A stretch of 64,000 nucleotides of DNA from Elusimicrobiota bacterium (lineage in GTDB: Bacteria; Elusimicrobiota; Elusimicrobia; 2-02-FULL-39-32): the NCBI GenBank assembly GCA_016180425.1, contig JACPBF010000004.1, positions 1 to 64,000 on the forward strand, in the 5' to 3' direction. This document shows, piece by piece, positions 30,129 through 39,395 of this stretch (the first letter of the stretch is position 1; each line of letters starts with the position of its first letter). The notes under the pieces were generated by a model. That model did not search any database and was not told where the DNA came from. It saw only the letters and a list, made by a program, of their open reading frames with translations. Position numbers and translations under genes: made by a program.

Positions 30129-32585
30129 TTAAGTTTTAATGATGTTTGGATCTATTTTTAGAAGAGCTTCTTGGGCAATGGAGATGGTTCGGTAAGGCAG
30201 ATTTTTGTCTTTATAAATTTTTTCTAAAACAGGAATGGCTCTTGGGTTTTTTAGATTTCCTAAAGCTGAAATTGCCGCATATTTTACTCTTATATTTGGA
30301 TCAGAGGTAAGAGAGATCAGTTCGCTAAAAATTTCAGGAAATTCTTTTGCGCATTTATTAAGAGCCTGAACAGCGCTGATCCTTGAGGAAAGAGAATAAC
30401 CGTATTGAGAGTATTTTTTTATCTGTTCAAGCGACTCGTTTGTTGGTTTTTCGCTAAGGCTGTAAATGGCAGAGGAGCGAATGACGTCGTTCCAAGACTC
30501 TTTAGAGAGCGCTTTTTGAACTGTTTTTTGAACTTTAAGGCTGCGGATCTTAGCGATTGCTCTTACAGCTTCACTGATCACAAAATAACTTTTATCTTTT
30601 TCAAAAGTTTCTTCTAATTTTTTTATTGTGTCGGGTTCAGGAAAATTGCCTAAAGCCTCCACCACGCCTCGCCTTACCTTAGGATTTTCTGTTTTTAAAG
30701 ATTGAATTAGAAATATTTTTGCTTCATTTAAGCCAGTGGTTCCAATGAGATGCGCAATTTCTTTGGCTGTGCCCCAAAACTTTTCTTTTTTAAAAGTCTG
30801 CATTAATATTTTTAAAGCATCAGCTCTTTTTACTTTAGCCACCTCTTTTGCCGCCTCTATCCTGCCAACCACATTCGGATCATTTTGCAGCTGGTAGAGC
30901 CACATGGCATAAGGCTTAAGGAGGTTAAGAGTTTTTAAGATTTTATTTTCCGGATCAAAACGAAAGTCAAGAGGTTCTTTGTCAAACGAGTAAGTTAAAC
31001 TGCAGCTTTTATCTTCAAAAGTTTTTTTTATTTTTTTATTTCCTTTAGAGGTAATAAATTCAAACTCAATGGGAATGGAAAAAAGACGATCTTTGTCATT
31101 TCCCTTTTGGCTAACATTGAGGTGGGCTGTTTTTTTCTCCTCTTCCCACCAGTAGTGCGCGGTATATTCTGGATGGCCTGAGCCATAGACCCATTGGTCA
31201 AAAAATTTTCTCATATTTTTTCCAGTGGATTCCTGAATAGCATTGATCAAATCATTGGTTTCAACCGCTTTGCCCTGGAATGTTTCCACATAGCAATGAA
31301 TGGCTTTCCAAAAAAGTTTATCCCCAAGCTCTGCGCGCAGCATGTGCAGCACCAAAGAACCTTTTTCATAAAGGTGTCTGTCAAAAAGATCATCAGGTTT
31401 TAAATAAACATTTGTGACAATGGATCTTCTATAGGCTTTTTGATCTTCCTCCAGATAAATTTTTAATTTATCCCGCATTTCATAATCGAATTCGTCTTTT
31501 CCCAAATCATGCTCAACAAACAGAGCCTCAAAATAAGTGGCAAAACTTTCATTCAGCCAGGCATGAGACCATTCTTTGCAGGTGAGGAGATCTCCAAACC
31601 ATTGGTGCGCCAGTTCATGGGCTACCAGCCAATCCGCTGTAAATTCTGGAAAGGCGCGTTCATCCATTAACACTCTGTCTGTTTGGGTTGTGGCAGTGGT
31701 GTGTTCCATGCCGCCCATAACAAAGTCCGCCACCGCAATTTGAGCGTATTTTTCATAAGGGTATTTTAGGCCGATCTTTTCAGAAAAAAATTGGATCATT
31801 TTAGGAGTTTTGCCAAACGCTCTTTTACTATCCTCTTCTTTTCCAGGCTCACAGTAATAAAGAATTGGGATTCCTTCCCATTCTGTTTTTATTTCAGAAA
31901 ATTTTCCAGCCACAAGGGTGACAAGATAAGGGGAATGAGGAATCGCTTGTTTCCAGTGAAAGGTTTTTGTTTTAGAATCCTTTTTTTCAGTAACGCTGAT
32001 CAGGGCTCCATTAGAAAGCGCGAAAAAATCTTTAGGCACTGTCACCCGCATTTCTGTAGTGGCTTTGTCATGCGGAGCATCAAAACATGGGAACCAGTAA
32101 CGGGACTCTTCTGCTTCGCCATGGGTCCAGACTTGCACGGGTTTTTTGGGATAGAATTTATCCGGCCCAATAAAATGAACTCCGGCAATCGGGTTAGTCA
32201 CCTGATATTCTAGGGTGAGTGTGATCGTTTCATTTTCATTCATTAATTTTGGCAGGGTCACAGTCAGTTTATCTTCTTTATAGGAAAATTTGAGTTTTTG
32301 TCCCCTGACATTTAAAACAGAAAATATTTTCATCCTGACAGCGTCAAACTTAATCTGTTTTAGCCCATGGTTCAGGGCTTTTAAGGTTATGCTGCATTGG
32401 CCGCGAAGGGTTTTTTTAGGAATATCTAAACTGATATCTAAAAAGATATGCTGCGCATCAAAGTCCTGATCCGGAGCATAGGAGGGTTTGCTTCCGGGCC
32501 TGGCAAACTTTCTTGTCTGATTTAAAAAAAAGGAACAACCAAAATGTTGATCACTGAGCCATTGTTTTGTCATTTTTGAAAGCAC
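30129..32585 (-). CDS. M1-family zinc aminopeptidase with HEAT-type repeats
   Basis: An 818-residue cytoplasm-style protein (no signal peptide). The N-terminal beta domain is followed by the M1 catalytic part: substrate-anchor motif GGMEHTTATTQ, zinc motif HELAHQWFGD and WLNESFA. The usual anchor is GxMEN; here His replaces Asn. From about residue 570 the chain turns into HEAT-like helical repeats (VGRIEAAKEVAKVKRADAL, VRRGVVEALGNF, SSRISAVQALN, IRVKYAAISALGNLKNP), which in some bacterial M1 enzymes replace the C-terminal ERAP1 domain. It removes N-terminal residues from peptides. It is divergent from rsmD. Confidence 0.92.
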   Translation of the reverse strand: MLSKMTKQWLSDQHFGCSFFLNQTRKFARPGSKPSYAPDQDFDAQHIFLDISLDIPKKTLRGQCSITLKALNHGLKQIKFDAVRMKIFSVLNVRGQKLKFSYKEDKLTVTLPKLMNENETITLTLEYQVTNPIAGVHFIGPDKFYPKKPVQVWTHGEAEESRYWFPCFDAPHDKATTEMRVTVPKDFFALSNGALISVTEKKDSKTKTFHWKQAIPHSPYLVTLVAGKFSEIKTEWEGIPILYYCEPGKEEDSKRAFGKTPKMIQFFSEKIGLKYPYEKYAQIAVADFVMGGMEHTTATTQTDRVLMDERAFPEFTADWLVAHELAHQWFGDLLTCKEWSHAWLNESFATYFEALFVEHDLGKDEFDYEMRDKLKIYLEEDQKAYRRSIVTNVYLKPDDLFDRHLYEKGSLVLHMLRAELGDKLFWKAIHCYVETFQGKAVETNDLINAIQESTGKNMRKFFDQWVYGSGHPEYTAHYWWEEEKKTAHLNVSQKGNDKDRLFSIPIEFEFITSKGNKKIKKTFEDKSCSLTYSFDKEPLDFRFDPENKILKTLNLLKPYAMWLYQLQNDPNVVGRIEAAKEVAKVKRADALKILMQTFKKEKFWGTAKEIAHLIGTTGLNEAKIFLIQSLKTENPKVRRGVVEALGNFPEPDTIKKLEETFEKDKSYFVISEAVRAIAKIRSLKVQKTVQKALSKESWNDVIRSSAIYSLSEKPTNESLEQIKKYSQYGYSLSSRISAVQALNKCAKEFPEIFSELISLTSDPNIRVKYAAISALGNLKNPRAIPVLEKIYKDKNLPYRTISIAQEALLKIDPNIIKT

Positions 32586-32665
32586 ATTATATCATTATTT
32601 TAATATGATCCTTATAGAATAATGCAATATATTGGTTGAAATGGTAAAATTAACACAAAATTTTT

Positions 32666-33256
32666 ATGTCTGGAACAAAGATTATTAGCGGGGACTGGAA
32701 GGGTTTGGAAATTTGTCCAATGCCTAAAAATATTTTGGTGCGCCCTATCTTAGCCAGAATAAAAAAATCCCTTTTTGATATTTTAAAAAATCATATTCAG
32801 GGCTGCCATTTCCTAGACCTGTTTGCAGGCAGCGGTTCTGTAGGCGTTGAAGCGCTTTCCAGGGGCGCGGCAAGAGTGGTTTTTGTAGAGTCGCATTTTC
32901 AGTGTAGAGAAAGGATTCAAGAGACCCTGGAAACGTTATCTAAAAAAATTGTTCTTTCCTCTAGTCAAAGAGATTGGGTCATCTATGCAAGAGACATCCG
33001 AAACGGCTTAAATTGGCTGAATGAAGATTTTGACCTTATTTTTTCCGGAGCTCCATATAAAGATGAGGAGAAAAAACCAATTTATTTTGTGCAGGAAATC
33101 TTAAAAATGATCCTTCAGGCTAAAATTTTAAAAAAACAGGGGACCTTTGTTGCCCAACACCATGCTAAAGAGAGCTTCGAGACGCCTGAAGAATGGAATT
33201 TTTTCAGAGCTGAAAAGTATGGAGACTCCACTCTTTCCTTTTTTAAACTAAAATGA
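32666..33256 (+). CDS. rsmD: RsmD-like 16S rRNA guanine-N2 methyltransferase
   Basis: A 196-residue protein with MSGTKIISGDWKGLEI (RsmD N-terminus), RPILARIKKSLFDIL, SAM motif I as FLDLFAGSGSVGVEALSRGA and the acidic end of strand 2 (VFVESH). The catalytic motif, normally (D/N)PPY, here reads FSGAPYKDE, so the key acidic/Asn residue is Gly-Ala. The gene overlaps the next by 4 bases and begins the long run of genes to 42215. The altered motif leaves activity uncertain, though Gly at this place may be a lineage feature. Confidence 0.85.
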   Translation: MSGTKIISGDWKGLEICPMPKNILVRPILARIKKSLFDILKNHIQGCHFLDLFAGSGSVGVEALSRGAARVVFVESHFQCRERIQETLETLSKKIVLSSSQRDWVIYARDIRNGLNWLNEDFDLIFSGAPYKDEEKKPIYFVQEILKMILQAKILKKQGTFVAQHHAKESFETPEEWNFFRAEKYGDSTLSFFKLK

Positions 33257-34038
33257 TTTTTGAACGGATCAAAAATTTAGTAAAAAGTATTTTTATTAAA
33301 GAACCTCTTTTAGAACTTTCTTATTCTAAAATTTCCGCTTATCTCTTTTGCCCTTTTAAATATAAATTGGTTTATGTTTATAAACAAAAAGTTCCTCCTA
33401 ACCCTTATATTTCTTTAGGACTTTCCATTCATAGAGCTTTAGAAGAGTATCATAAAAACAAAGGCTCTCAATTGGAAGAATTGATTGAAACGTATGACCA
33501 TGAGTGGGTGAACGCAGGTTTTCAAAACCCGCAGCAAACTTTTCAATTTTATGAAAAGGGTAAAAGAATGTTGACTGAATATTTTGAATTCTCTTTGCAA
33601 AGAAAAGCGGAAATTGTTGCGGTGGAAAAGGAATTTAAGTATTCAGCGGGTCCTTATATCCTGCGGGGAATCATAGACCGCATTGACCGTTTGCCAGACG
33701 GCACTTACGAAATTATTGATTATAAAACTCACGCAGATATTTGGGATCAGTCCAGGATTGATTCAGACCTTCAGCTAACACTTTATTCTCTTGGGGCAAA
33801 AAACGCTTTAAAGATTGAGCCTGTTACTTTTAGTTATTTTTTTCTTGCTCACAATAAGCTGATGCCAACTCAAAGATCAAAAGCTCAAAGGCAAGAGGCT
33901 TTAAAAGAACTTAAAAATGTCTTTATAAAAATTAAAAAGCAAGAGTTTTCTCCAAATACAGCTCAATGTCCTAAATGTGATTTTAAACAATCTTGCAAAT
34001 ATTCTACAGCAAAGGGTATTCCTGCAAATGCGAAATAG
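33253..34038 (+). CDS. PD-(D/E)XK nuclease, RecB/Cas4-like with Fe-S cysteines
   Basis: A 261-residue protein: SYSKISAYLFCPFKYKLVY with a first Cys at about residue 34, the SIHRALEEYH helix (motif I His), the nuclease core ILRGIIDRIDRL...YEIIDYKTH (DxD and EXK type residues) and a C-terminal CPKCDFKQSC at about residue 238. The four Cys (one far N-terminal, three at the end) match Cas4/AddB-type Fe-S nucleases. No cas genes and no helicase partner are adjacent, so a repair role is more likely than CRISPR. It overlaps rsmD. Confidence 0.8.
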   Translation: MIFERIKNLVKSIFIKEPLLELSYSKISAYLFCPFKYKLVYVYKQKVPPNPYISLGLSIHRALEEYHKNKGSQLEELIETYDHEWVNAGFQNPQQTFQFYEKGKRMLTEYFEFSLQRKAEIVAVEKEFKYSAGPYILRGIIDRIDRLPDGTYEIIDYKTHADIWDQSRIDSDLQLTLYSLGAKNALKIEPVTFSYFFLAHNKLMPTQRSKAQRQEALKELKNVFIKIKKQEFSPNTAQCPKCDFKQSCKYSTAKGIPANAK

Positions 34039-34045
34039 GAGTGAT

Positions 34046-34120
34046 ATGATTTATTCTGCTCAATCCATGGGTCAATACTATATTACAGGAGCAAAGGCGA
34101 TTCCAACAAATGCAAAATAA
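34046..34120 (+). CDS. Possible 24-residue leader peptide before argB
   Basis: An ATG 5 bases after AGGAG opens a 24-residue frame (MIYSAQSMGQYYITG..., ending AKAIPTNAK) that overlaps the argB start by 11 bases in another frame. Its last residues copy the end of the upstream nuclease (AKGIPANAK), and the DNA at 34009-34038 and 34091-34120 is nearly the same. This may be a local duplication that moved a ribosome site and gives translational coupling to argB. Low certainty. Confidence 0.35.
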   Translation: MIYSAQSMGQYYITGAKAIPTNAK

Positions 34121-34910
34121 ACGATTGAAAATAAGCGTGATCAAGGTAGGCGGCAGCCTTTTAGAAGAACAACAGTTTTTGCCTTGGTTAAAAGAGCTCT
34201 CTCATTTTTTAAAATCCGAAACCTCGGTACTGGTGCATGGCGGAGGAAAAGAGATTACTGCTTTAAGCGCTCGTTTAGGGATCAAAAGCCATTTTATCCA
34301 TGGCAGAAGGGTGACGGATCCTAAAATGATGGAAGTAGTGGAGATGGTTTTATCCGGTAAAGTGAACCCTACTATTGTCTCCCAGCTTAATCTTTTAGGG
34401 GTAAGAGCTTTGGGCTTAAGCGGAAGAGATAGGGAAATGGTTCAAGCTAAAGCGATTCCTGCTTTAGGACAGGTGGGAAAGCCAAATAAAATAAAATCTG
34501 AACTAATTCGTTCTTTTCTTTTGCAGGGATTGACTCCTGTATTTGCATCTGTAGCCCAGGGCAGCTTGGGAAGGGCTTTGAATGTGAATGCGGATGAAAT
34601 GGCCGCAAGCATTGCTCAAGGACTTGCCGCGGATCGCCTTGTGCTTTTTACAGATGTCCCTGGCATATTGGATTCCGAAGGAAAAACCATTCCTTTGATC
34701 ACTTTAGATCAGGGAAAGAAACTGATTAAAGAAAAGATCATTACAGGTGGAATGATCCCAAAATGCGAATCTGCTTTTGAGGCCTTAAAAAGAGGAGTAA
34801 AAGAGATTTGGATATTAGAAGGCAGACTTCCTTTAAAAAAATCTAAAGGAACTTTGATTGCAAAAAAATTTCCCAATCATTTTAAACAACCTTTCTTAGA
34901 GATCAAATAG
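34110..34910 (+). CDS. argB: N-acetylglutamate kinase
   Basis: A 266-residue amino-acid kinase: IKVGGSLL, VHGGGKEITALSARLGI, FIHGRRVTDPKMMEVVEMVLSGKVNP, NADEMAASIAQGLAA and GGMIPKCESAFEALKRGV are the NAGK signatures. It phosphorylates N-acetyl-L-glutamate in arginine synthesis. The N-terminal Arg-sensing helix of inhibited NAGKs is not obvious, and no other arg gene is in the window. AsnB follows after 3 bases. Confidence 0.92.
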   Translation: MQNKRLKISVIKVGGSLLEEQQFLPWLKELSHFLKSETSVLVHGGGKEITALSARLGIKSHFIHGRRVTDPKMMEVVEMVLSGKVNPTIVSQLNLLGVRALGLSGRDREMVQAKAIPALGQVGKPNKIKSELIRSFLLQGLTPVFASVAQGSLGRALNVNADEMAASIAQGLAADRLVLFTDVPGILDSEGKTIPLITLDQGKKLIKEKIITGGMIPKCESAFEALKRGVKEIWILEGRLPLKKSKGTLIAKKFPNHFKQPFLEIK

Positions 34911-34913
34911 CCT

Positions 34914-36824
34914 ATGTGCGGTTTTAGCGGAATTTTTCATTGGGATGGAAAAAGAGTAGATTCAGAGCTGCTTAAAAAAATGAATCAGACTCTGATCCAT
35001 CGCGGTCCAGATGATGAGGGGTATTATTTTTCCAGCATCAAAAATCCTGAAGCACAAGCACAGGTGGGTTTAGGTTTTAGACGTTTGGCGATTATTGATT
35101 TAAGCAGCGGGCATCAACCCATGAGCACTGCTGAACAAAACAACTGGATTGTTTTTAATGGTGAAATTTACAATTTTTTGGAGCTGCGAGAAAGTTTAGA
35201 AAATAGAGGGTGTAAATTTTTAACCCGTTCAGATACAGAAGTTATTTTGCATCTGTATGAATTGTACGGATCCCAATGCGTTCTTTATTTAAGAGGAATG
35301 TTCGCTTTTGCCATTTGGGACTCTAAAAATAGAAAAATTTTTATAGCGCGAGACCGCATTGGCAAAAAACCTCTTTTTTATGCTAAAAGGGAAAAGTCTC
35401 TTTTTTTTGCTTCTGAATTAAAGGCGCTTTTAGAAGTTCCAGAAGTGTCAAAAAATATCAATAGGGAATCTATCCCTCTTTATTTTGCTTATCAATTTAT
35501 TCCCACACCGCATACCATATTTAAAGATGTTGAGCGTATTCCTCCAGGCCATACTCTCACCTGTAATGAAAAAGGGGAGATTAAGATAGAAAGGTACTGG
35601 CAGGTATCGCAAGCGCCTAAAAAAGCTAAAAAAATTTCTGATCTATGCGAAGAGCTAAAAGTTCATTTAAAAGAAGCTATAAAAATTCGGCTGATTTCAG
35701 ATGTGCCTTTAGGCGCTTTTCTTTCAGGCGGGATAGATTCTAGCGCTGTGGTGGGGATGATGGCAGAAGAAATGGGTGAGCCTGTTAAAACCTTCTCCAT
35801 AGGGTTTGACGAATCTGATTTTTCCGAACTTAAATTCGCTCGCCTTGTAGCAGACCATTTTAAGACAGATCATCATGAGTTTGTGGTCAAACCTCAAACT
35901 GTGGAGCTCTTGCCAAAGTTAGCTTGGCACTATGATCAGCCTTTTGCGGATCCTTCCGCTTTACCTTCCTATATGGTGGCTAAGGAAACAAGAAAACATG
36001 TGACTGTGGCTTTAAATGGAGATGGGGGGGATGAAAATTTTGGAGGTTATTTGCGATATCAGGTGGATAGAATCTTTCATCTGCTTAGCGTAATCCCTAA
36101 GCCCATGCGTTCTAAAATTCAGACCCTTATTCAAGGGATGCCAAATATTTTTTTAAACAATCATTTATTGAGAAGACTTTTTCGCGCAAGCCGAGTGTTA
36201 GAGTTCAGCCCTCATGAGTTTAATTTTAAAATTTTCTGTTATTTTGATCAGGAAGGTTTGGAAGAACTTTTTGAACCCTCCCTTCTTGCAGATATAAAGA
36301 ATAAAAATGTTTATGAATATTTTGATTCTCTTTATAAAACTTCAGATTCAGAAGAATTTTTAGACCAAATCCTTTTTTGCGATCTGAACGGTTATTTGCC
36401 GGATTGCCTTTTAGTAAAAATGGACATCGCGTCCATGGCCAATTCTTTGGAAGCCAGATCCCCATTCCTAGATCACAAATTAATAGAATTCGCGGCTAAA
36501 ATTCCTTCAAAATATAAGGTAAAATTTAACGGCTGCAAATGGATTTTAAAAAAAGCTTTAAAAGGTTTTCTTCCAGACCCAATTTTAGAAAGAAAAAAAA
36601 TGGGTTTTGGCCTGCCTTTAAGGCATTGGTTTAAGGGTCCTCTAGTCCCATTTTTAAAAGAAACGCTTCTTTCAGACAAGGCGCGAAAGCGCGGCTATTT
36701 TAGAATGAGTGTGGTTGAACGGTTTATTAATGAGCACCAAAATGGTCAGAAGGACCACAGTTATCGGCTCTGGGCATTGCTCTGGTTTGAATTGTGGCAT
36801 ACTGTTTATATGGATAAAACATAA
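34914..36824 (+). CDS. asnB: Asparagine synthase (glutamine-hydrolysing)
   Basis: A 636-residue protein: Cys2 nucleophile in MCGFSGIF, glutaminase domain with the HRGPDDEGYY, NGEIYN and SDTEV blocks, then the synthetase domain with the ATP-binding SGGIDSSAVVGMM (about residue 275) and NGDGGDENFGGY. It converts Asp plus Gln to Asn, or in surface-polymer clusters amidates sugars. Here it lies between argB and rph, which favours plain amino-acid metabolism. Full length for the family. Confidence 0.92.
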   Translation: MCGFSGIFHWDGKRVDSELLKKMNQTLIHRGPDDEGYYFSSIKNPEAQAQVGLGFRRLAIIDLSSGHQPMSTAEQNNWIVFNGEIYNFLELRESLENRGCKFLTRSDTEVILHLYELYGSQCVLYLRGMFAFAIWDSKNRKIFIARDRIGKKPLFYAKREKSLFFASELKALLEVPEVSKNINRESIPLYFAYQFIPTPHTIFKDVERIPPGHTLTCNEKGEIKIERYWQVSQAPKKAKKISDLCEELKVHLKEAIKIRLISDVPLGAFLSGGIDSSAVVGMMAEEMGEPVKTFSIGFDESDFSELKFARLVADHFKTDHHEFVVKPQTVELLPKLAWHYDQPFADPSALPSYMVAKETRKHVTVALNGDGGDENFGGYLRYQVDRIFHLLSVIPKPMRSKIQTLIQGMPNIFLNNHLLRRLFRASRVLEFSPHEFNFKIFCYFDQEGLEELFEPSLLADIKNKNVYEYFDSLYKTSDSEEFLDQILFCDLNGYLPDCLLVKMDIASMANSLEARSPFLDHKLIEFAAKIPSKYKVKFNGCKWILKKALKGFLPDPILERKKMGFGLPLRHWFKGPLVPFLKETLLSDKARKRGYFRMSVVERFINEHQNGQKDHSYRLWALLWFELWHTVYMDKT

Positions 36825-36845
36825 AAATAGTGAAGATAGAGAATA

Positions 36846-37544
36846 ATGAAAATTTCTATAAGACCCATTAAAATTATTAAAAATTATGCTCCCCATGCAG
36901 AAGGTTCCTGCCTTTTTAGCATGGGCAATACTCAAGTGCTGTGCGTGGCGAGCGTTGAGACAAAAAGGCCGCCTCATGCAGAACAGCAAAATATTGGATG
37001 GGTCACTGCTGAATATTCCATGCTTCCCAGAGCAGGAGATAAGCGCACCCCTAGGTCTCGCGCATCTTCTGGCGGCAGGTCTCAAGAAATCTCTCGCTTG
37101 ATTGGACGCGCTCTGCGAGGAGTAGTGGATTTAGAAAAATTAGGAGAAAGAGCGATTATTATAGATTGTGATGTGATCCGGGCCGATGGAGGCACGCGCA
37201 CCGCTTCTATTAATGGCGGGATGATTGCGCTTGCTTTTGCCTTAAAGAAACTTTATAAAGAGGGAGCTTTTTCTAGCTGGCCTTTAAAAGATTTAATTGG
37301 AGCGATCAGCGTGGGGGTTGTGGAGGGCAAGCCGGTTTTAGATTTAGATTATATTCAAGACAGCCATGCTGAAAGCGATTGCAATTTTGTAATGACCAGT
37401 AAAGGAAAATTCGTGGAAGTGCAAGGCACAGCAGAGAAAAATCCTTTTAGTGAAAAAGAATTAAATCAGCTGATTCAACTGGCCAAAGCTGGGATTAGGC
37501 AGGTGATAGAGAAACAAAAAAATGCGATTGGGAAATTGTTTTAA
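36846..37544 (+). CDS. rph: Ribonuclease PH
   Basis: A 232-residue phosphorolytic exoribonuclease for tRNA 3' ends: GNTQVLCVASVE, GWVTAEYSMLPR, RSRASSGGRSQEISRLIGRALRGV and the catalytic DCDVIRADGGTRTASINGG. It is slightly shorter than average and ends about 20 codons into the next gene (23-base overlap), so the TatT lipoprotein is translationally coupled to it. The coupling to a transporter is probably only operon packing. Confidence 0.95.
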   Translation: MKISIRPIKIIKNYAPHAEGSCLFSMGNTQVLCVASVETKRPPHAEQQNIGWVTAEYSMLPRAGDKRTPRSRASSGGRSQEISRLIGRALRGVVDLEKLGERAIIIDCDVIRADGGTRTASINGGMIALAFALKKLYKEGAFSSWPLKDLIGAISVGVVEGKPVLDLDYIQDSHAESDCNFVMTSKGKFVEVQGTAEKNPFSEKELNQLIQLAKAGIRQVIEKQKNAIGKLF

Positions 37545-38394
37545 ATTTTTCTTCTTTTCTTTTATATTATCTTTTAACGCCTGTTCTTTTAAAAGAGTGG
37601 CTTTACATTCCATGGCCCAGCTTTTAGATAAAGGCTCTAAAGCTTTTTATGAGGAGCCAGATCCTTTGCTTGCGGAAGAGACGATTGGAAGCCAACTAAA
37701 ATTTTTAGAAGTTTTGCTTAAAAATGATCCAGACCATCTTTCTTTGATCGCTCAGGCTGTTCAAGGCTTTGGCGCTTATGCTTTTCTTTTTTTGGAAGAA
37801 AAATCTCCAGAACGCGCAATTGGCATTTATGATCGCGGACTAAAAATTGGTTTAAGAGCTCTGGAAAAAAAATGCGGTGAACTTTTGCTTAACCAGACTG
37901 ACCAAACACGTTTTAAAAAAAGTTTGCAAAAATTAAAGAAAAAGGATGTGCCGCTTCTTTTTTGGACCGCTTACTCTTGGGCAGGCTTTGTGAATTTAAG
38001 TTTGGGCAGTTCAGAGGCGCTTTCCCATCTTCCAAAAATTGTAAGCATGATGGAAAGGGTGAACGAGCTAGATCTAAATTATTTTTATGGCGGAGCAGAT
38101 CTATTTTTTGGCGTCTATTATGCGTCCAAACCCTCTCTTTTAGGAGGCAACTTAGAGCAGTCGAAATTTTATTTTAATCGAGCGCTCTATGCTTCCAATC
38201 ACCATTTTTTAATGACGACGCTCCTTTATGCTCAAACTTATGCTGTGGCTAAACAGGACAGAGAGCTTTATAAAAATCTGCTGGAAGAGATCATTCATTT
38301 TCCTTTAGAGCGTTTTCCAGAACAAATTCTTTCAAACACAATAGCCAAAGAACGCGCTGAAAAGTTGTTAGAAAACATAGATGAACATTTTTAA
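37522..38394 (+). CDS. tatT: TatT lipoprotein, TRAP-associated TPR component
   Basis: A 290-residue lipoprotein with a hydrophobic leader and lipobox-like SFNAC (Cys21), followed by helical TPR-like repeats (DKGSKAFYEEPDPLLAEETIG, GFGAYAFLFLEEKSPERAIGIYDRGL, DLNYFYGGADLFFGVYYAS). This is the TatT (T-component) family known from Treponema Tp0956, which forms a trimer with the DctP partner Tp0957 to capture a hydrophobic ligand. The next three genes are that DctP plus the membrane parts. Confidence 0.88.
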   Translation: MRLGNCFKFFFFSFILSFNACSFKRVALHSMAQLLDKGSKAFYEEPDPLLAEETIGSQLKFLEVLLKNDPDHLSLIAQAVQGFGAYAFLFLEEKSPERAIGIYDRGLKIGLRALEKKCGELLLNQTDQTRFKKSLQKLKKKDVPLLFWTAYSWAGFVNLSLGSSEALSHLPKIVSMMERVNELDLNYFYGGADLFFGVYYASKPSLLGGNLEQSKFYFNRALYASNHHFLMTTLLYAQTYAVAKQDRELYKNLLEEIIHFPLERFPEQILSNTIAKERAEKLLENIDEHF

Positions 38395-39394
38395 AAAAAT
38401 ATTTTTAGTAATTTTTTTTCTAAATTTTTGGACTTCTTTTTTATTTTCTGAAGAAGGCGTTATAAAGTTTGCCACGCTTGCGCCGGAAGGCAGCGCCTGG
38501 CTAAAAGTTTTGCGCGCATGGAATAAAGAAATAATGGAGAAAAGCGGCGGTCAGTTAAAATTTAAAATTTATTCAGGAGGAGTCTCTGGAGATGAAAAGG
38601 ATGTGGTTAGAAAAATACGATTGGGTCAGCTTCAGGCAGGAGGATTTACCGGAGTGGGTCTTGGAGAAATTGCGCCAGAGGTAAGAATTTTAGACACCCC
38701 TTTTCTTTTTAGAGATTTGAGTGAGATAGATTATATTTATGGAAAATTTGAAAAGGAATGGGTCAATGCTTTTGAAAAAAAAGGATATATTTTATTAGGC
38801 TGGGCAGAGGTTGGATTTGTCCATTTTTTTGTCTCTAAACCCATACAGCATCTGAATGATCTTAAAACGCTTAAAATCTGGATGTGGGAGGGGGACCCAA
38901 TTGCGGAAATTACTTTTAAAACTATGGGGATTAGCCCTATTCCTTTATCCATAGCGGATGTAATGACCTCTTTACAAACAGGTTTAATTGAAGGGGTTTA
39001 TTGTTCTCCCATGGCGGCCATTGCTTTGCAATGGTTTACTCGCACAAAATATATGGTTGAAACCCCTTTAGCCAATGCTTCTGGAGCAGTGCTTATTTCA
39101 AAGAGCTCCTTTGATCGTTTAACCCCTGGGCTAAAGCAGCTTTTATTAGAATCAGGTAAAAAGCATTTAAGGCAGTTAACCAATTTAAGCCGTTTAGAGA
39201 ATAAAGATTCAATTGAGACACTCAAAAAAAATGGGATTCAACTGATCCTTGCTTCCTCTAAAAACGAGGTTGAAACCAATCAAAAGATGGGCGAGGATGT
39301 CAGAAGAAAACTTGTTGGTAAATTGTATGAAGTTTCCCTTTTAGAAAAAATTGAAAATGCGTTAGAAGAATATCGTTTGTCTAAAAAAAGATAG
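38381..39394 (+). CDS. dctP: TRAP transporter substrate-binding protein
   Basis: A 337-residue protein with a signal peptide (cleavage near SFLFS, residue 23) and the DctP fold: IKFATLAPEGSAWLKVLRAWNKEI, GDEKDVVRKIRLGQLQAGGF, APEVRILDTPFLFRD, KTLKIWMWEGDPIAE and SPMAAIALQWFTRTKYMVE. The usual substrate-binding Arg of DctPs (before ...RxP) is replaced by Lys/Trp (KIWMWEGD), seen in TatT-associated P components that bind hydrophobic, non-carboxylate ligands. It overlaps tatT by 14 bases. Periplasmic partner of the QM membrane proteins that follow. Confidence 0.9.
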   Translation: MNIFKKIFLVIFFLNFWTSFLFSEEGVIKFATLAPEGSAWLKVLRAWNKEIMEKSGGQLKFKIYSGGVSGDEKDVVRKIRLGQLQAGGFTGVGLGEIAPEVRILDTPFLFRDLSEIDYIYGKFEKEWVNAFEKKGYILLGWAEVGFVHFFVSKPIQHLNDLKTLKIWMWEGDPIAEITFKTMGISPIPLSIADVMTSLQTGLIEGVYCSPMAAIALQWFTRTKYMVETPLANASGAVLISKSSFDRLTPGLKQLLLESGKKHLRQLTNLSRLENKDSIETLKKNGIQLILASSKNEVETNQKMGEDVRRKLVGKLYEVSLLEKIENALEEYRLSKKR

Positions 39395-39395
39395 A

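Noticed and set aside
33253-34038. Cas4 and hence a CRISPR-Cas locus
   Set aside because: The nuclease has Cas4-like Fe-S cysteines, but there is no cas1, cas2, effector gene or regularly spaced repeat array in the window; neighbours are housekeeping genes.
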